The notes: a model not told the origin generated them from the letters alone. Numbered from the stretch's first letter, positions 33,335 through 43,201 are shown. The stretch is 64,000 nt of DNA from CAZYFH01 sp965249175 (GCA_965249175.1 OZ252227.1:3100001-3164000); one strand, 5' to 3'. Numbers and translations are program-made.

Positions 33335-35131
33335 ATGACTTCTCACCCCTGGTCGGCGCGCCTCGTAGGCGGTGCCCTCCTTGCTGTGGGTCTTGGCACG
33401 GCCGCGCAGGAGGCCCCCGTTCCTGCTCTGCTCCAGGACTTCGTGCCGGTCACCGACGCGATGCTCCGCGACCCGGACCCCGAGGACTGGATCAGCTTCC
33501 GCAACGGTTACGCCCTGTGGGGCTACAGCGCGCTCGACCAGATCGACGCCGGCACTGTCCACGGCCTACAACTGGTGTGGTCGCGCGCGATGAACGAGGG
33601 GTACCAGGAAGTCGAGCCGATCGTCTACGACGGCGTCATGTTTCTCGCCAACGTCGAGGACATCGTCCAGGCGCTCGACGCGAGGACGGGCGATCTGCTG
33701 TGGGAGTACCGGCGTGCCCTGCCGGACAACATCGCCGGCGTGACCGGCACGCGGTATCGCTACCGCAACGTGTCGATTTACGATGACAAGATTCTCCTGG
33801 CCACGAACGACGCGTTTCTCGTCGCGCTCGATGCGAGGACCGGCGAGGTCGTCTGGGAGACCGAGCGCGCCGACTATGAAGAACGCGTCGCACAGACCGC
33901 TGGCCCGGTGATCATCAACGGCAAGGTGGTCAACGGCTCCCGCTGCAACCCCAACAGCCCGCGCCCCGGGGGATGCTTCATCAGTGCGCACGACGTCGGA
34001 ACCGGTGAGGAAGTGTGGCGCATCAACACCGCCGCCACGCCCGACCAGCCGGGCGGCGATACGTGGGGCGGTCTACCGGTGTCGGCTCGTCGCCACGCCT
34101 CGGCGTGGATGGTCGGGAGCTACGATCCGGCGCTCAACCTGACGTTCTGGGGCACCGGACCGCCGGCGCCACTGCCCGAAGCGCTGCGGGGCGCCGGGAA
34201 GGCCGACCTGCTCTACACGAACTCGACGCTTGCGCTCGACCCTGACACCGGCGAGATGATGTGGTACTTCCAGCATCTGCCGCGGGACAACTGGGACCTC
34301 GACCATGTGTTCGAGCGGATGATCGTCGAGACCACGATCTCGCCGAACCCAGCCGCCGTCCCGTGGATCAGCCCGGACGTGCGGCCCGGGGAGACACGGA
34401 AGGTCATCACCGGTATCCCGGGCAAGACCGGCCTCGTGTGGACGCTCGACGCCGAAACCGGGAGATTCCTCTGGGCCCGCCCGACCGTCTATCAGAACAT
34501 CATGACGGGGCTCGACGTGCGGACGGGCCGCCCCATCATCGACGAGTCGACGACGCCGCAGTCGGTCGAGAACGCCGTCCTCGCCTGCCCACATCTCCTT
34601 GGTGGCAAGAACCAGCCCTCGGGCGCCTACAGCCCGGACACCGACGCGCTTTACATGCCACTCAACAACGCCTGCATGGACATCGCGATGTCGGTCGAGG
34701 TCGCCGGACCGAGCGACGGCTACGACGTTCGCGTTCAGGTGCGTCACGGACCGGACGTGGATCCCGACACGGCCCAGGTCGGGAGGGTCGAGGCGGTGTC
34801 GGCTTCGACGGGCGAGACACTCTGGTCCTATCAGCAGCGTGCGCCGATCTACGGCTCGCTCCTGGCGACGGGCGGGAATCTCGTCTTCTCGGGCGACGTC
34901 GTGCGTCGGTTCCGGGCGCTGGATGCGGACAGCGGCGCAATCCGGTGGGAGACGATCCTGAACGGACCGGTGAGCGGGCGACCGATGACCTACAGCATCG
35001 ACGGACGGCAGTATCTCGCGATCGGCTCGGGTGGGCAGACCCAGGGCACGGGGTTCCTGCAGCTCACGCCCGAGCTCAACACGCCGAGCGGGAGCAACAC
35101 GCTCTTCGTCTTTGCGTTGCCGGAACGATAG
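33335..35131 (+). CDS. PQQ-dependent dehydrogenase (quinoprotein alcohol dehydrogenase-like)
   Basis: 598 residues. The ATG at 33335 opens a signal peptide (L-V-G-G-A-L-L-A-V-G-L-G-T-A-A-Q); the longer frame from 33230 has an unrelated leader. Propeller repeats include L-L-W-E-Y-R-R and E-V-V-W-E-T, with Y-F-Q-H-L-P-R-D-N-W-D-L-D-H, a highly conserved PQQ-domain block, and S-G-R-P-M-T-Y-S-I-D-G-R-Q-Y-L-A-I. No cytochrome c domain follows. A close relative is at 59804-61552. A dienelactone hydrolase lies 69 bases downstream and may process the product. Confidence 0.92.
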   Translation: MTSHPWSARLVGGALLAVGLGTAAQEAPVPALLQDFVPVTDAMLRDPDPEDWISFRNGYALWGYSALDQIDAGTVHGLQLVWSRAMNEGYQEVEPIVYDGVMFLANVEDIVQALDARTGDLLWEYRRALPDNIAGVTGTRYRYRNVSIYDDKILLATNDAFLVALDARTGEVVWETERADYEERVAQTAGPVIINGKVVNGSRCNPNSPRPGGCFISAHDVGTGEEVWRINTAATPDQPGGDTWGGLPVSARRHASAWMVGSYDPALNLTFWGTGPPAPLPEALRGAGKADLLYTNSTLALDPDTGEMMWYFQHLPRDNWDLDHVFERMIVETTISPNPAAVPWISPDVRPGETRKVITGIPGKTGLVWTLDAETGRFLWARPTVYQNIMTGLDVRTGRPIIDESTTPQSVENAVLACPHLLGGKNQPSGAYSPDTDALYMPLNNACMDIAMSVEVAGPSDGYDVRVQVRHGPDVDPDTAQVGRVEAVSASTGETLWSYQQRAPIYGSLLATGGNLVFSGDVVRRFRALDADSGAIRWETILNGPVSGRPMTYSIDGRQYLAIGSGGQTQGTGFLQLTPELNTPSGSNTLFVFALPER

Positions 35132-35200
35132 AATGGCCAGAGTCACGAGGGTGGCCCAAAGCGTGGCCCCGTAGAGCGACCTGTCACCGAGGAGACCCGA

Positions 35201-36067
35201 ATGTGCGATGACCGAACCGTTGCCGACAATACTGAGTACTTGCGCGGGAACACGCTCACGCGGCGGCAGTTTGGCGCCGTGTCCGCGGGGGCGGGGCTGG
35301 CGATGCTGCTGCCACGCGCCGCGAACGCCCAGAGCGTCACGGAATCCGAACTCGACATCACGACGCCCGATGGCGTGGCGGACAGCTACTTCGTGCACCC
35401 CTCGAGTGGGACGCATCCGGGCGTCCTGATCTGGCCGGATGCCTTCGGCTTGCGGCCCGCCAAGCGGCAGATGGCCAAACGGCTGGCGGAATCCGGCTAC
35501 TCGGTCCTGGTCGTCAATCCGTACTACCGGGCGAAACGAGCGCCGGTCGTCAACACGACGAACTTCGGCGAAGTGCGAGACATCATCATGCCGCTGATGG
35601 GGGCGTTGAACGCGGAGACGCAGACCACGGACGCGAACGCGTTCATCGGCTTCCTCGACGACCAAGCCTCCGTGGACAGCAACCGGAAGATGGGGACGAT
35701 GGGCTACTGCATGGGCGGACCGTTCACGATGCGCACCGCCGCTGCCCTTCCGGATCGCGTCGGAGCGGCGGCGTCCTTCCACGGTGGTGGGCTCGTGAGC
35801 GATCAACCCGATAGCCCGCATCTGCTCGTGCCGCAGATGAAAGCGCACTATCTGTTCGCGATCGCCGCGAACGACGATGAGGCCCAGCCGGAAGCCAAAG
35901 ACGTGCTCCGTGAGGCGTTTGCCGCGGCCGGACTCCCCGCAGAGATCGAGGTCTACGCCGGCGCAATGCACGGGTGGTGCCCGCCAGATGCAACCGTCTA
36001 CAACGACTCACAGGCAGAGCGGGCCTGGAGCCGACTCCTCGTCTTATTCGACAGCGCGCTCGGATAG
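35201..36067 (+). CDS. Exported dienelactone hydrolase family protein
   Basis: 288 residues. GAGGAG precedes the ATG and the N terminus has a Tat signal (T-R-R-Q-F-G-A-V-S-A-G-A-G-L-A-M-L-L). The alpha/beta-hydrolase core has G-Y-C-M-G-G with a cysteine nucleophile, the hallmark of the family, and a C-terminal G-A-M-H-G-W with the catalytic His. Known members open lactone rings in aromatic degradation. Export to the periplasm and its place behind a PQQ dehydrogenase suggest that it hydrolyses a lactone made by oxidation of a sugar or alcohol; this is an inference. Confidence 0.92.
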   Translation: MCDDRTVADNTEYLRGNTLTRRQFGAVSAGAGLAMLLPRAANAQSVTESELDITTPDGVADSYFVHPSSGTHPGVLIWPDAFGLRPAKRQMAKRLAESGYSVLVVNPYYRAKRAPVVNTTNFGEVRDIIMPLMGALNAETQTTDANAFIGFLDDQASVDSNRKMGTMGYCMGGPFTMRTAAALPDRVGAAASFHGGGLVSDQPDSPHLLVPQMKAHYLFAIAANDDEAQPEAKDVLREAFAAAGLPAEIEVYAGAMHGWCPPDATVYNDSQAERAWSRLLVLFDSALG

Positions 36068-36081
36068 CGCACCGGCGCGCA

Positions 36082-36547
36082 TCATGAACCGCTGCCGTTG
36101 GTTGACCGACTCGGCTCACTGGCCTCCGCGAACTTGCTCCGCGCGTCCTCTCGGAGGTTCTCCAGCTCCTCGTGCAACTTGGTGATCTGGTAGTTGAGCT
36201 CGGCCGCCGTGGTGGCCGGGGGCGTGACCAGTGGCTGCGCAGGCTCCAGCTCCGTATATGCGTGCGTCAGGGTGGCGTTGAGGTGGACGTGCGCGACGGG
36301 TTGGTTGTCGGAGCCGTGTGACGGGAGAAAGAGCAAACCGAGTTGGCATCGAGCGTCCTCAAGCGAGCAGTGAGTGGGCCGTTGGGTTGTGACGCGGGCG
36401 GTCAGTCCGACCATCCAGGCGCGGGAAGTCATCGTCGTCGTCCTCGCCGTCGTCGTCTTCGTCGTCGTCTAGGTCGCCGTCATCGTCGTCGTCCTCAGCA
36501 TCCTGCACGAGCAGACCCGCCGCGTCGTCGACATCCAGCGTGGGCAT
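36082..36547 (-). CDS. Asp-rich small hypothetical protein (probable frameshift)
   Basis: From an ATG at 36547, 20 bases after the metallo-hydrolase stop, a frame reads M-P-T-L-D-V-D-D-A-A and then a long run of Asp/Glu ending D-D-D-D-F-P. A second frame one base away continues plausibly (L-E-D-A-R-C-Q-L-G-L-L-F-L-P-S-H-G, A-H-V-H-L-N-A-T-L) and ends in a coiled-coil helix (E-L-N-Y-Q-I-T-K-L-H-E-E-L-E-N-L-R-E-D-A). Removing one base near 36440 would join them into about 150 residues; otherwise they are two overlapping small ORFs. No known function. Confidence 0.45.
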
Positions 36548-36566
36548 GGCCGTCACCAGCACCCTA

Positions 36567-38036
36567 TCACTGCCCGGCGCCGACGAATGCCACGAACTGC
36601 GACATCGGAGCCGGACTCCCGTGAAGCCCCACGATTGTCTCCACGTCGAGACCGAGCCGCTCGAGATTTCGCTGGAGCGCGCGGGCGCTCGCGTTGGGGG
36701 CTTGCGCCTGGGGAAAGTAGAGGTCGGCCTGCACGACGATCTTCTCGCTCGGGAGGTACGCGATGAGCATGCCCGCCGCATGGGCGAGTCCCGTGACGTG
36801 GTAGATCTCGACCGTTCTCGTCTGGTCGGCGAGGACGTATTTCTCGTTCAGGGTCTCGAAGATGTAGCCTTCCGACCACTCCTCTGGCGGATGCAGCGAA
36901 AACCGGTCGGGCTCCAGGGTCCAGAGTCCTGCCCGTAGGACCTCCTGGTAATACGGCTTGTTGCCCTCGTGGGTGACAACGGTCGCGCCCTCGTGGACAT
37001 ACGTCCGGAGCCCACCGAGATGGTCCCAGTGGTGATGGGTCGTCACGACGAACCGGATGGGCTTGTCCGGAATCAGTCGATACACCTCGTCAATCACCGC
37101 AAGCGATCGTGCCTCGTTCAACGGCGCCTCGATGACCGTCACATGGTCGACGAACTCGATAACGACGCTGTGGTGGGACCCTCCCCCGACCAACCACACG
37201 CCGTCGCCCAGCCGCTCTGAATCCACCTGGACCGGCGGCAGGCGCGCGCGCTGCACCTCGTCCGGCACCGTCAGGGCCGCGTTGGCAACGTTCGCCTGGA
37301 GGTCCGTGACGGTTTCCAGACCAAACGCATGGTCACCACCGCTGACGTTCGGCATGTGCGCGCCATCGTCGTAGTCCTGATGCTGATGAAACCGGGGAAT
37401 CTGCACCCCACCGACCGCCCGGTATTGGGTGTAGACATTCTCGTAGTACATGTCGCCAACGACAGGATTGGGCACCCACGTTTGCGTTCGCTCGAGCAGG
37501 TTGTCCGGGTTGATCGTGCCGTTGACCCGGTATTTCCCGAACGCAATGAACGAGATCACCGTCGACCGGCCGCCGTACTCGTTCCGTGTGACCATGGTCG
37601 GGTTGGCGCCCGGCGCCATGGCGCCCTTGATGAAGCCCCAGGGCGTCAGAAGGATCTCGAGCCGCCGCACCTCGGCGGTGGCCGGCTGCGGCACCGGCTG
37701 TCCTTGCGCGTTCAGGGTCCAGGCGTAGTCGCCGCTGACGAGACTGGTGATCTCTCTCGTGCTGCCGTCCCGGACGTACGCCTCCTTCGACGACATCGTG
37801 ACGAAGTCGATCGTCCTCGTATAGCTGGTCAGCTCCACGCGCGGCCAATCACGATCGGGCGAGACGTTCTGTCCGACGCGGCCTTGCCAGCCGGTGCCGG
37901 AGTATCGAATCGACGTCAAGCTCTCCATGCCCATCGCGGTCGCGGTGGTCTGCAGGACGCTCTGTACGCTCTGCGCCGTCGCGGTTCCCGTCATCAGCAC
38001 CGACAAGCTCACAGAGAGCCAGCATCGTGTCGTCAT
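36567..38036 (-). CDS. Exported MBL-fold metallo-hydrolase
   Basis: 489 residues with a signal peptide ending at A-T-A-Q. The first half is an exported domain without a recognised name. The second half is a metallo-beta-lactamase fold: T-H-H-H-W-D-H-L-G-G is the dinuclear metal motif, followed by a distal H (H-V-T-G-L-A-H-A-A-G) and V-Q-A-D-L-Y-F. GGAAGGTGA precedes the ATG. It is probably a periplasmic hydrolase of an ester, lactone or similar compound. Downstream the small Asp-rich gene is probably in the same transcript. Confidence 0.9.
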   Translation of the reverse strand: MTTRCWLSVSLSVLMTGTATAQSVQSVLQTTATAMGMESLTSIRYSGTGWQGRVGQNVSPDRDWPRVELTSYTRTIDFVTMSSKEAYVRDGSTREITSLVSGDYAWTLNAQGQPVPQPATAEVRRLEILLTPWGFIKGAMAPGANPTMVTRNEYGGRSTVISFIAFGKYRVNGTINPDNLLERTQTWVPNPVVGDMYYENVYTQYRAVGGVQIPRFHQHQDYDDGAHMPNVSGGDHAFGLETVTDLQANVANAALTVPDEVQRARLPPVQVDSERLGDGVWLVGGGSHHSVVIEFVDHVTVIEAPLNEARSLAVIDEVYRLIPDKPIRFVVTTHHHWDHLGGLRTYVHEGATVVTHEGNKPYYQEVLRAGLWTLEPDRFSLHPPEEWSEGYIFETLNEKYVLADQTRTVEIYHVTGLAHAAGMLIAYLPSEKIVVQADLYFPQAQAPNASARALQRNLERLGLDVETIVGLHGSPAPMSQFVAFVGAGQ

Positions 38037-38091
38037 GTGTCACCTTCCGGTTTGACGCGCGCGTGTCTCATCAGACGTCAGTCGTCAGTCA

Positions 38092-39225
38092 TTAGAGCCG
38101 GGGCAGGCGGTAGACCCGCATGGCCGTGCCGTGAAACATGTCGGCCCGCTCGTCGGCCGAGAACCCTCGGGTCAGTTTCTTGAACTGGTTCCACAGCACC
38201 GTGTACGAGCACGACAGCTTGTCGACCGGGAAGTTGCTCTCGAACATGCACCGGTCGGGCCCGAAGTGCTCGATCAGGTGGCGATACCACTCGCCATTTG
38301 CCTCGAGCAACTCATCCGACGTCGGCGGCCGGTCCCGTTCGTGCCAGCCGTATCCGTTGACCACCATCTGGATGCCACCCACCTTGGCGACCACATTGGG
38401 GTGCCTGGCCAGCTCGGCCACCGCCGGTTTCCAGGCGGCGAACACCTCGTCGCGGCGTCCGGCGTACGGCCCCACGCCGATCGGCCCGCCAAGATGATTG
38501 AAGATGATGGTCGTATCCGGAAACGCCCCGGCGAGGTCGGCCAGATCGGCGATATGGGTGTGATACACCCAACCCTCGAATGACAGGCCATAGGTCCGAA
38601 GGTGCGCGTATCCCTGCCTGAAGGTCGGGTCGAGCAGCAGGTGTTCCGGAAGATCGGCGGGCTGGCGCGGCGCCACGGCCGGCCCGGCCCAGGCGGCCCG
38701 ATGACGGATGCCTCGAAAACGCTGCGGGCTGGCCGCGATCTGCGCCTCGAGCACCGGGGCCACCCCATCACCCAGCCGCAGGTCGGCCGAGCCGACGATG
38801 CCGGTTGCCACACGGGTCTCGCCATACCCGCCACTGGCACTCTTGGCCGCAACGCCCTGCACGAACTCGGTCTCGCCGACCACCCTGAGCTCTTCCGGAC
38901 CGTCGGCCCGATACATCGAGGAGCACTCGACGAAGACGGTCTGGCGCACGCGGTGCTCCCGGGTGTCCTCGAGCAGGTCCTCGAGGAGGTAACGATTGCC
39001 CGGTCGGTCCCACAGGTGATGGTGTGGGTCGATGATCGGCAGCTCCGGTTCGAGGGCCGCCTCGTCGGTCAGGGACAGCCAGTCCTGGAGCGAGCCGCCA
39101 CGTGCGGTGGACTGTTCGGCCATCGCGCGCGCCGGCATCAGTCCTGGCAGGACGGCAGCGGTGAGACCGCCGAGCGCGCCGGTGCGCGTGCGATCGAGGA
39201 AACGACGGCGCGTGAGGTCATCCAT
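38092..39225 (-). CDS. Exported amidohydrolase family protein
   Basis: 377 residues with a Tat signal (T-R-R-R-F-L-D-R-T) and GGAGGGG before the ATG. The amidohydrolase-2 fold is shown by P-I-I-D-P-H-H-H-L-W-D (first metal site), E-C-S-S-M-Y, F-N-H-L-G-G-P-I-G, K-V-G-G, and F-E-S-N-F-P-V-D-K near the end. These enzymes hydrolyse or decarboxylate ring compounds and lactones such as 2-pyrone-dicarboxylate. Export of this normally cytoplasmic family fits the periplasmic hydrolase theme nearby. Substrate unknown. Confidence 0.92.
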   Translation of the reverse strand: MDDLTRRRFLDRTRTGALGGLTAAVLPGLMPARAMAEQSTARGGSLQDWLSLTDEAALEPELPIIDPHHHLWDRPGNRYLLEDLLEDTREHRVRQTVFVECSSMYRADGPEELRVVGETEFVQGVAAKSASGGYGETRVATGIVGSADLRLGDGVAPVLEAQIAASPQRFRGIRHRAAWAGPAVAPRQPADLPEHLLLDPTFRQGYAHLRTYGLSFEGWVYHTHIADLADLAGAFPDTTIIFNHLGGPIGVGPYAGRRDEVFAAWKPAVAELARHPNVVAKVGGIQMVVNGYGWHERDRPPTSDELLEANGEWYRHLIEHFGPDRCMFESNFPVDKLSCSYTVLWNQFKKLTRGFSADERADMFHGTAMRVYRLPRL

Positions 39226-39349
39226 GCGGCTCTACCCCTCCAGATCGCCAATCGACGCCAGCGCTTCATCGACGGAGTGGCGTGAGGAATTCCCGCTGAT
39301 TATGTGCCAACTGCCCCTAACGATGCAGATCCGGCTTCACCGAGCGGTG

Positions 39350-40926
39350 CTAGGGAGGCGGCACCGTGAAGACTTCGAACTTGTCCGACAAGGACGGAGG
39401 GAGTCGTACCGTTGGATAGGTCTCTTCGAGGTACACGCGCACGTCTGCGAAACCCTCGTCCCACAATCGAGGAAACACGATGCCCGCCGCCGTCGCTTCC
39501 CACGGCTGCACGTCGAAGTTGAAGACCAGGTCAGCCCAGTCCTCTGTGAGGCGCTCCTGGACCCCCGCAATGGACCACACGTTGACGCGCAGCGCTCGGT
39601 CCCCATAGAACCACAACTGGGCTCCGGGCCCGCCATCCCCACCGACGACCAGGGCCAGATCGCCAGGATCAGGTGCAGCGGCCTTGATAGCCTGCCCCAT
39701 CTCCATCGGCGAACAGGGGGCGACGGGTGTCGTCGGGTACAGACGCCTGAACGTCGTGTACCCGGTCCACGTGGCGAACATCGCCGCGATGAGGACGACG
39801 CCGACACCCGCGACCGGCGCAACCCGGTTGCGGTCGATGAAGAGGAACAGCCATTCGATCAGCAGCGCCGCACTGATAGCGATGCCGGGCGTGAGCACGA
39901 TCCACACGAACTCATGCGTGTATGCGGCTGTATTCCCGATCGCGATGCACGTGACGCCCCACGCGAGCACCAGTCGCGCGACCGTGGCGCCCGCGTGCTG
40001 GCGGCGAAACCGAAATCCGAAGATCAGGAGCCACAGACCGCAGGCGATGACCAGGGCGCTCGTGTGGAGCATCCGATTGAGCGTGAACGCCGTGCCGAGC
40101 CATTCGGTGAGCGTGAATGACTGCGCCCCGACCACGGTGCTGTGGCGGGCGAAGAGGGGCAGCATCCACGTCCAGGGAGCGTCAGCGGCGAGGACGACGT
40201 AGACATACACCGCGGCGAACAGCGCGCAGGCGGCAACCCCAAACGCAAGAATCCATGGCCATTCGATGCGAGGCTTGGTCACGATGAAATGCGCGACGAA
40301 GACCGGAGCGATCACGTAGCCCGGCCAGTCGCCCACGCTGGCAAGCGCGAATGCCGCGAGGAATGGCACGAACGTGGCGACTCGAGGCTCACCGTGAAAC
40401 CGCACGTATCCGAGCACTGATAGCAGGATGAAGAGGATGAGAGGTGTCCCTATCGGATCGGGCATGCCACCGAAATAGAGTGTCATGGGGCTCGCCGCAA
40501 ACACGACGGCAGCCGCCACGCCGGCGCGGCGGGTGGCGGTCCGGGCAAGCAACCGGTACATGACCCAGACGGCCGCGATCGTCAGGATGGAAATCGGAAG
40601 CCGCGTCTGCCCTCGCCCACACCGAATCCCGCATAAAACGGGGCGACGAGCAATGGAATGAGTGGCGGATGATCCGGATGCAAGACGATCGGCGCTGTCG
40701 CATGTTGCCCCACCGTGAGGACGGGTATGCCGCGCGTCTGGGTCCAATCGAACCGCAGATAGTTCCTCGCCCAGATCCCGACCTCGCTCGCCGAGGCACC
40801 TTCGGCGTCATAGCCGAAGGGACGGTCGAGGACGATGAGTCTGAACCCGGCCGTATACAGCAGCACGAGCGCGAGTAACAGCGTGTATTGACGAACCCCG
40901 AATCTCAATGGACGTGCCTGGTGCAC
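39350..40926 (-). CDS. GT39/ArnT-like membrane glycosyltransferase (one frameshift)
   Basis: A multispanning membrane protein of about 525 residues. The N-terminal frame gives one TM helix, then F-G-Y-D-A-E-G in the first periplasmic loop (the catalytic Asp position) and H-P-D-H-P-P-L-I-P-L. At 40610-40612 one G appears to be missing; the continuation (Q-T-R-L-P-I-S-I-L-T-I-A-A-V-W) in the next frame has about ten more TM helices and a periplasmic C-terminal domain. The family transfers sugars from lipid carriers to proteins or lipid A. Neither donor nor acceptor can be told. Confidence 0.78.
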
Positions 40927-40941
40927 GTGGCAGCGCCGTCG

Positions 40942-41424
40942 TCAGTCGCGAAAGTTCGTGAACTGCAACGGCATGTCGACCTTCGCATCCTTGAGGAGGG
41001 CAATCACGTCCTGCAGCAGGTCGCGCTTCTTGCCCGACACCCGCAACTGATTGCCCTGAATCGCCACCTGCACCTTGAGCTTCGTCTGCTTGACCATCTT
41101 GACAAGCTCGCGTGCCAGCTCGGTCTCGATCCCCTGGCGAACCGTCACCACCTGTCTGGCATTGGCAATGTTCTCCTGTGGCGGCTCACGCTCGAGGCAC
41201 TTGATGTTGACTTTTCGCTGGACCAGCTTCGCGGTGAGGATGTCGTACATCTGCCCGAGCTGGAACGTGTCTGGCGCGCGCAAGGTCACGTTGGCGTCCT
41301 CGAGCTCGAACGTCGCGTTCTTGCCCTTGAAGTCGAACCGGGTGTCGACCTCGCGGGTCGCCTGGTTCACGGCGTTCTGCACTTCCTGCATGTTGACTTC
41401 CGAGACGACGTCGAATGAGGGCAT
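40942..41424 (-). CDS. yajQ: YajQ-family cyclic-di-GMP-binding protein
   Basis: 160 residues, the family's usual length. The start, M-P-S-F-D-V-V-S-E-V, and R-F-D-F-K-G, R-Q-G-I-E-T-E-L-A and V-Q-V-A-I-Q-G-N-Q-L-R-V-S-G-K-K-R-D-L-L-Q are diagnostic. AGGAAG precedes the ATG. Relatives bind nucleotides, c-di-GMP and RNA. The gene lies 15 bases after the putative start of the glycosyltransferase, in the same direction. Confidence 0.95.
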   Translation of the reverse strand: MPSFDVVSEVNMQEVQNAVNQATREVDTRFDFKGKNATFELEDANVTLRAPDTFQLGQMYDILTAKLVQRKVNIKCLEREPPQENIANARQVVTVRQGIETELARELVKMVKQTKLKVQVAIQGNQLRVSGKKRDLLQDVIALLKDAKVDMPLQFTNFRD

Positions 41425-41452
41425 GGGCTTCCTTGTGTTGACCGTCCGCCCA

Positions 41453-42100
41453 TCATAGCGTCGGTTGGGCAGGCCGCCGCGCCACGAGCTCCGCCGTTCG
41501 GAGGTCGTGACCCGACTCAGCGTCGTCCTCTTCACGAGCACGCAGGATGTGCCAGCCCCAGCCTCTCACCATGCGCTCGAGCTCGCCCGGGGCGACCACG
41601 AATCCGTGGCCCGGATGTCCGTCTGCCGACGCCACGTGGAGCACGGCCACGAAGAGCCCGCCGGGACGCACACCGGACCGAATGGCCGCAAACATCGGGC
41701 GGTGCAGGAAACAGCAGTCGGCGATGAGATCGTATCCATCCTGTTTGATGGCGAACGCCGGCGGATCCGACTCCAGATCAACAACGTGCGCATCGATGCG
41801 GTCACGACATCCCCGCGCCTCCGCCTCGGCCAGCATCAACTCGATGCCAGCGCGGGAACCGTCGACGGCGCTCACGCGCCAGTCCCGCTCGGCCAGAAAG
41901 ATCGCGTGGCGACCCGCGCCGCACGCGATGTCGAGTGCCCGGCCCGGTGACACGCCTGCCGCCGCCGCCACGAGCGGAGCCGCGGGCGTGGACCCGTGCG
42001 TCTCCTCCCGCCGGGCGTAGCGCTCGTTCCACCTCACGAGGCGCTCGTTGGTCGTAGACGGGGATCCCGCGCCGACGGGAGGGCAGCGGCCAGGCATCAC
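41453..42100 (-). CDS. Class I SAM-dependent methyltransferase (TehB-like)
   Basis: 215 residues. Motif I is A-L-D-I-A-C-G-A-G-R-H-A, followed by V-S-A-V-D-G-S, D-L-I-A-D-C-C-F-L-H-R and G-V-R-P-G-G-L-F-V-A-V. The A-C-G-x-G-R-H-A-I-F-L-A pattern is typical of TehB and related thio/tellurite methyltransferases. Its start overlaps the stop of the GIY-YIG gene (TGATG), so the two are translationally coupled. Substrate unknown. Confidence 0.88.
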   Translation of the reverse strand: MMPGRCPPVGAGSPSTTNERLVRWNERYARREETHGSTPAAPLVAAAAGVSPGRALDIACGAGRHAIFLAERDWRVSAVDGSRAGIELMLAEAEARGCRDRIDAHVVDLESDPPAFAIKQDGYDLIADCCFLHRPMFAAIRSGVRPGGLFVAVLHVASADGHPGHGFVVAPGELERMVRGWGWHILRAREEDDAESGHDLRTAELVARRPAQPTL

Positions 42101-42912
42101 CGGTGACGAATGAAGAGCGTGTCGCGCTCGTCTTGCGCCACGAACGTCCCCGTGCGACCGGCGGTCCTGAGCGTGTCGCGCAGTGGCTCGAGGTCGGTTC
42201 GGTAGAAGTCATCTAGCACCTCGATGAGCTCCTGTACGTGGCGTGCCTCCCGGCGCGCCCGCGGTTTGTCGAGCAGGGCGACGGCCAACGCGCGTAGGCC
42301 ATCGCGCGACGCGCCCGCGAGGAACGACACGAGCGAGCCAACGAGCCGGTCGTCGAGCTGACGCACACCGGCCAGCCTCGAGCCTCGTGCGTCAGGTACC
42401 GCACCGAGGGACGAGGTGCGCTCCTGATGCCCCACCAGCGCGAGGAGCTCGACGAGCGCGTCGAACGCCACTTTGGCCCGGAGCCGTGAACGAAACACGC
42501 CGAACCATTGAAGCTCGTAGCCCGACCAGGCGTCGGTGTCCGTCGTGAAGCACAAGAGCGTATGTCGAGCCGTCCGTCGCGCACCGATCGCGGGATAGAG
42601 AAACGCGTACTTGCCCTCGACGTTGAACGGGGGCGTCAACGTGCGGATGAGCTCGTTCTCGGCCGCGAGCGCGTCCTCCTCCGTCGTCTGGACACGCACC
42701 TCGACGGTGGCAGCCTCTCGAACGATCGTGCGCATCTTGCGGTGGGCCTTGCGCCGCGAGGCATTGCGATACCCCGACAGACGCGTGCGCACGTTCTTCG
42801 CCTTCCCGACATACAGCACCCGCTGCTCGTCGTCCCTGAACAGATAGACGGCGGGCGCGGCCGGGAGGCTCGCGATCAAGTCAGAACCGAATTTCCGGTC
42901 GAAGCGCTTCAC
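42097..42912 (-). CDS. GIY-YIG nuclease-domain protein (UvrC N-terminal-like)
   Basis: About 271 residues. The GTG at 42912 starts where homology begins; the frame runs to 42978 into a PQQ fragment. The GIY-YIG domain is at the N terminus: A-P-A-V-Y-L-F-R-D, L-Y-V-G-K-A-K-N-V-R-T-R-L-S-G-Y and E-E-D-A-L-A-A-E-N-E-L-I, with the glutamate that binds the catalytic metal. The UvrC UVR, endonuclease and helix-hairpin-helix domains are missing; the C-terminal 170 residues are unfamiliar. It resembles Cho-like single-domain repair nucleases. Coupled to a methyltransferase by a TGATG overlap. Confidence 0.82.
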   Translation of the reverse strand: MKRFDRKFGSDLIASLPAAPAVYLFRDDEQRVLYVGKAKNVRTRLSGYRNASRRKAHRKMRTIVREAATVEVRVQTTEEDALAAENELIRTLTPPFNVEGKYAFLYPAIGARRTARHTLLCFTTDTDAWSGYELQWFGVFRSRLRAKVAFDALVELLALVGHQERTSSLGAVPDARGSRLAGVRQLDDRLVGSLVSFLAGASRDGLRALAVALLDKPRARREARHVQELIEVLDDFYRTDLEPLRDTLRTAGRTGTFVAQDERDTLFIRHR

Positions 42913-42923
42913 CCCGGTACGGA

Positions 42924-43130
42924 TTACTCTGGCAACCCGAAGATGATGACCTGTCCCTCGGCTAGCGGCGTGGGCCACAGGGGCGACGTGTTGCCGGACA
43001 TCAGCGCGATGTACTGCTTCCCGTCGACGGTGTAGGTCGCGTTGCCGCCGTTGTTCGGTGCGCCGGTGTCGAAGCGGTGGAGCACCGACCCATCGCCGGT
43101 CGAATGCAGCGGGACTTTCACCACGGGCTC
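42924..43130 (-). pseudogene. C-terminal fragment of a PQQ-dependent dehydrogenase
   Basis: Around 65 codons end a PQQ propeller: H-R-F-D-T-G-A-P-N-N-G-G, N-A-T-Y-T-V-D-G-K-Q-Y-I-A-L-M-S-G-N, W-P-T-P-L-A-E-G, I-I-F-G-L-P-E, stop. The upstream body of the gene is absent and an unrelated gene begins divergently at 43202. It is a truncated remnant. Confidence 0.65.
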
Positions 43131-43201
43131 AGTGACGGCACTATAGCGCTTCCGGTTGGCCGGGCGGTGGACCGACTCCGGGGTTCGGTCCATACTCTCG
43201 C

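Noticed and set aside
34073..35971. Minus-strand ORF (632 aa)
   Set aside because: Spans two real plus-strand genes (PQQ dehydrogenase and dienelactone hydrolase) and has shadow composition.
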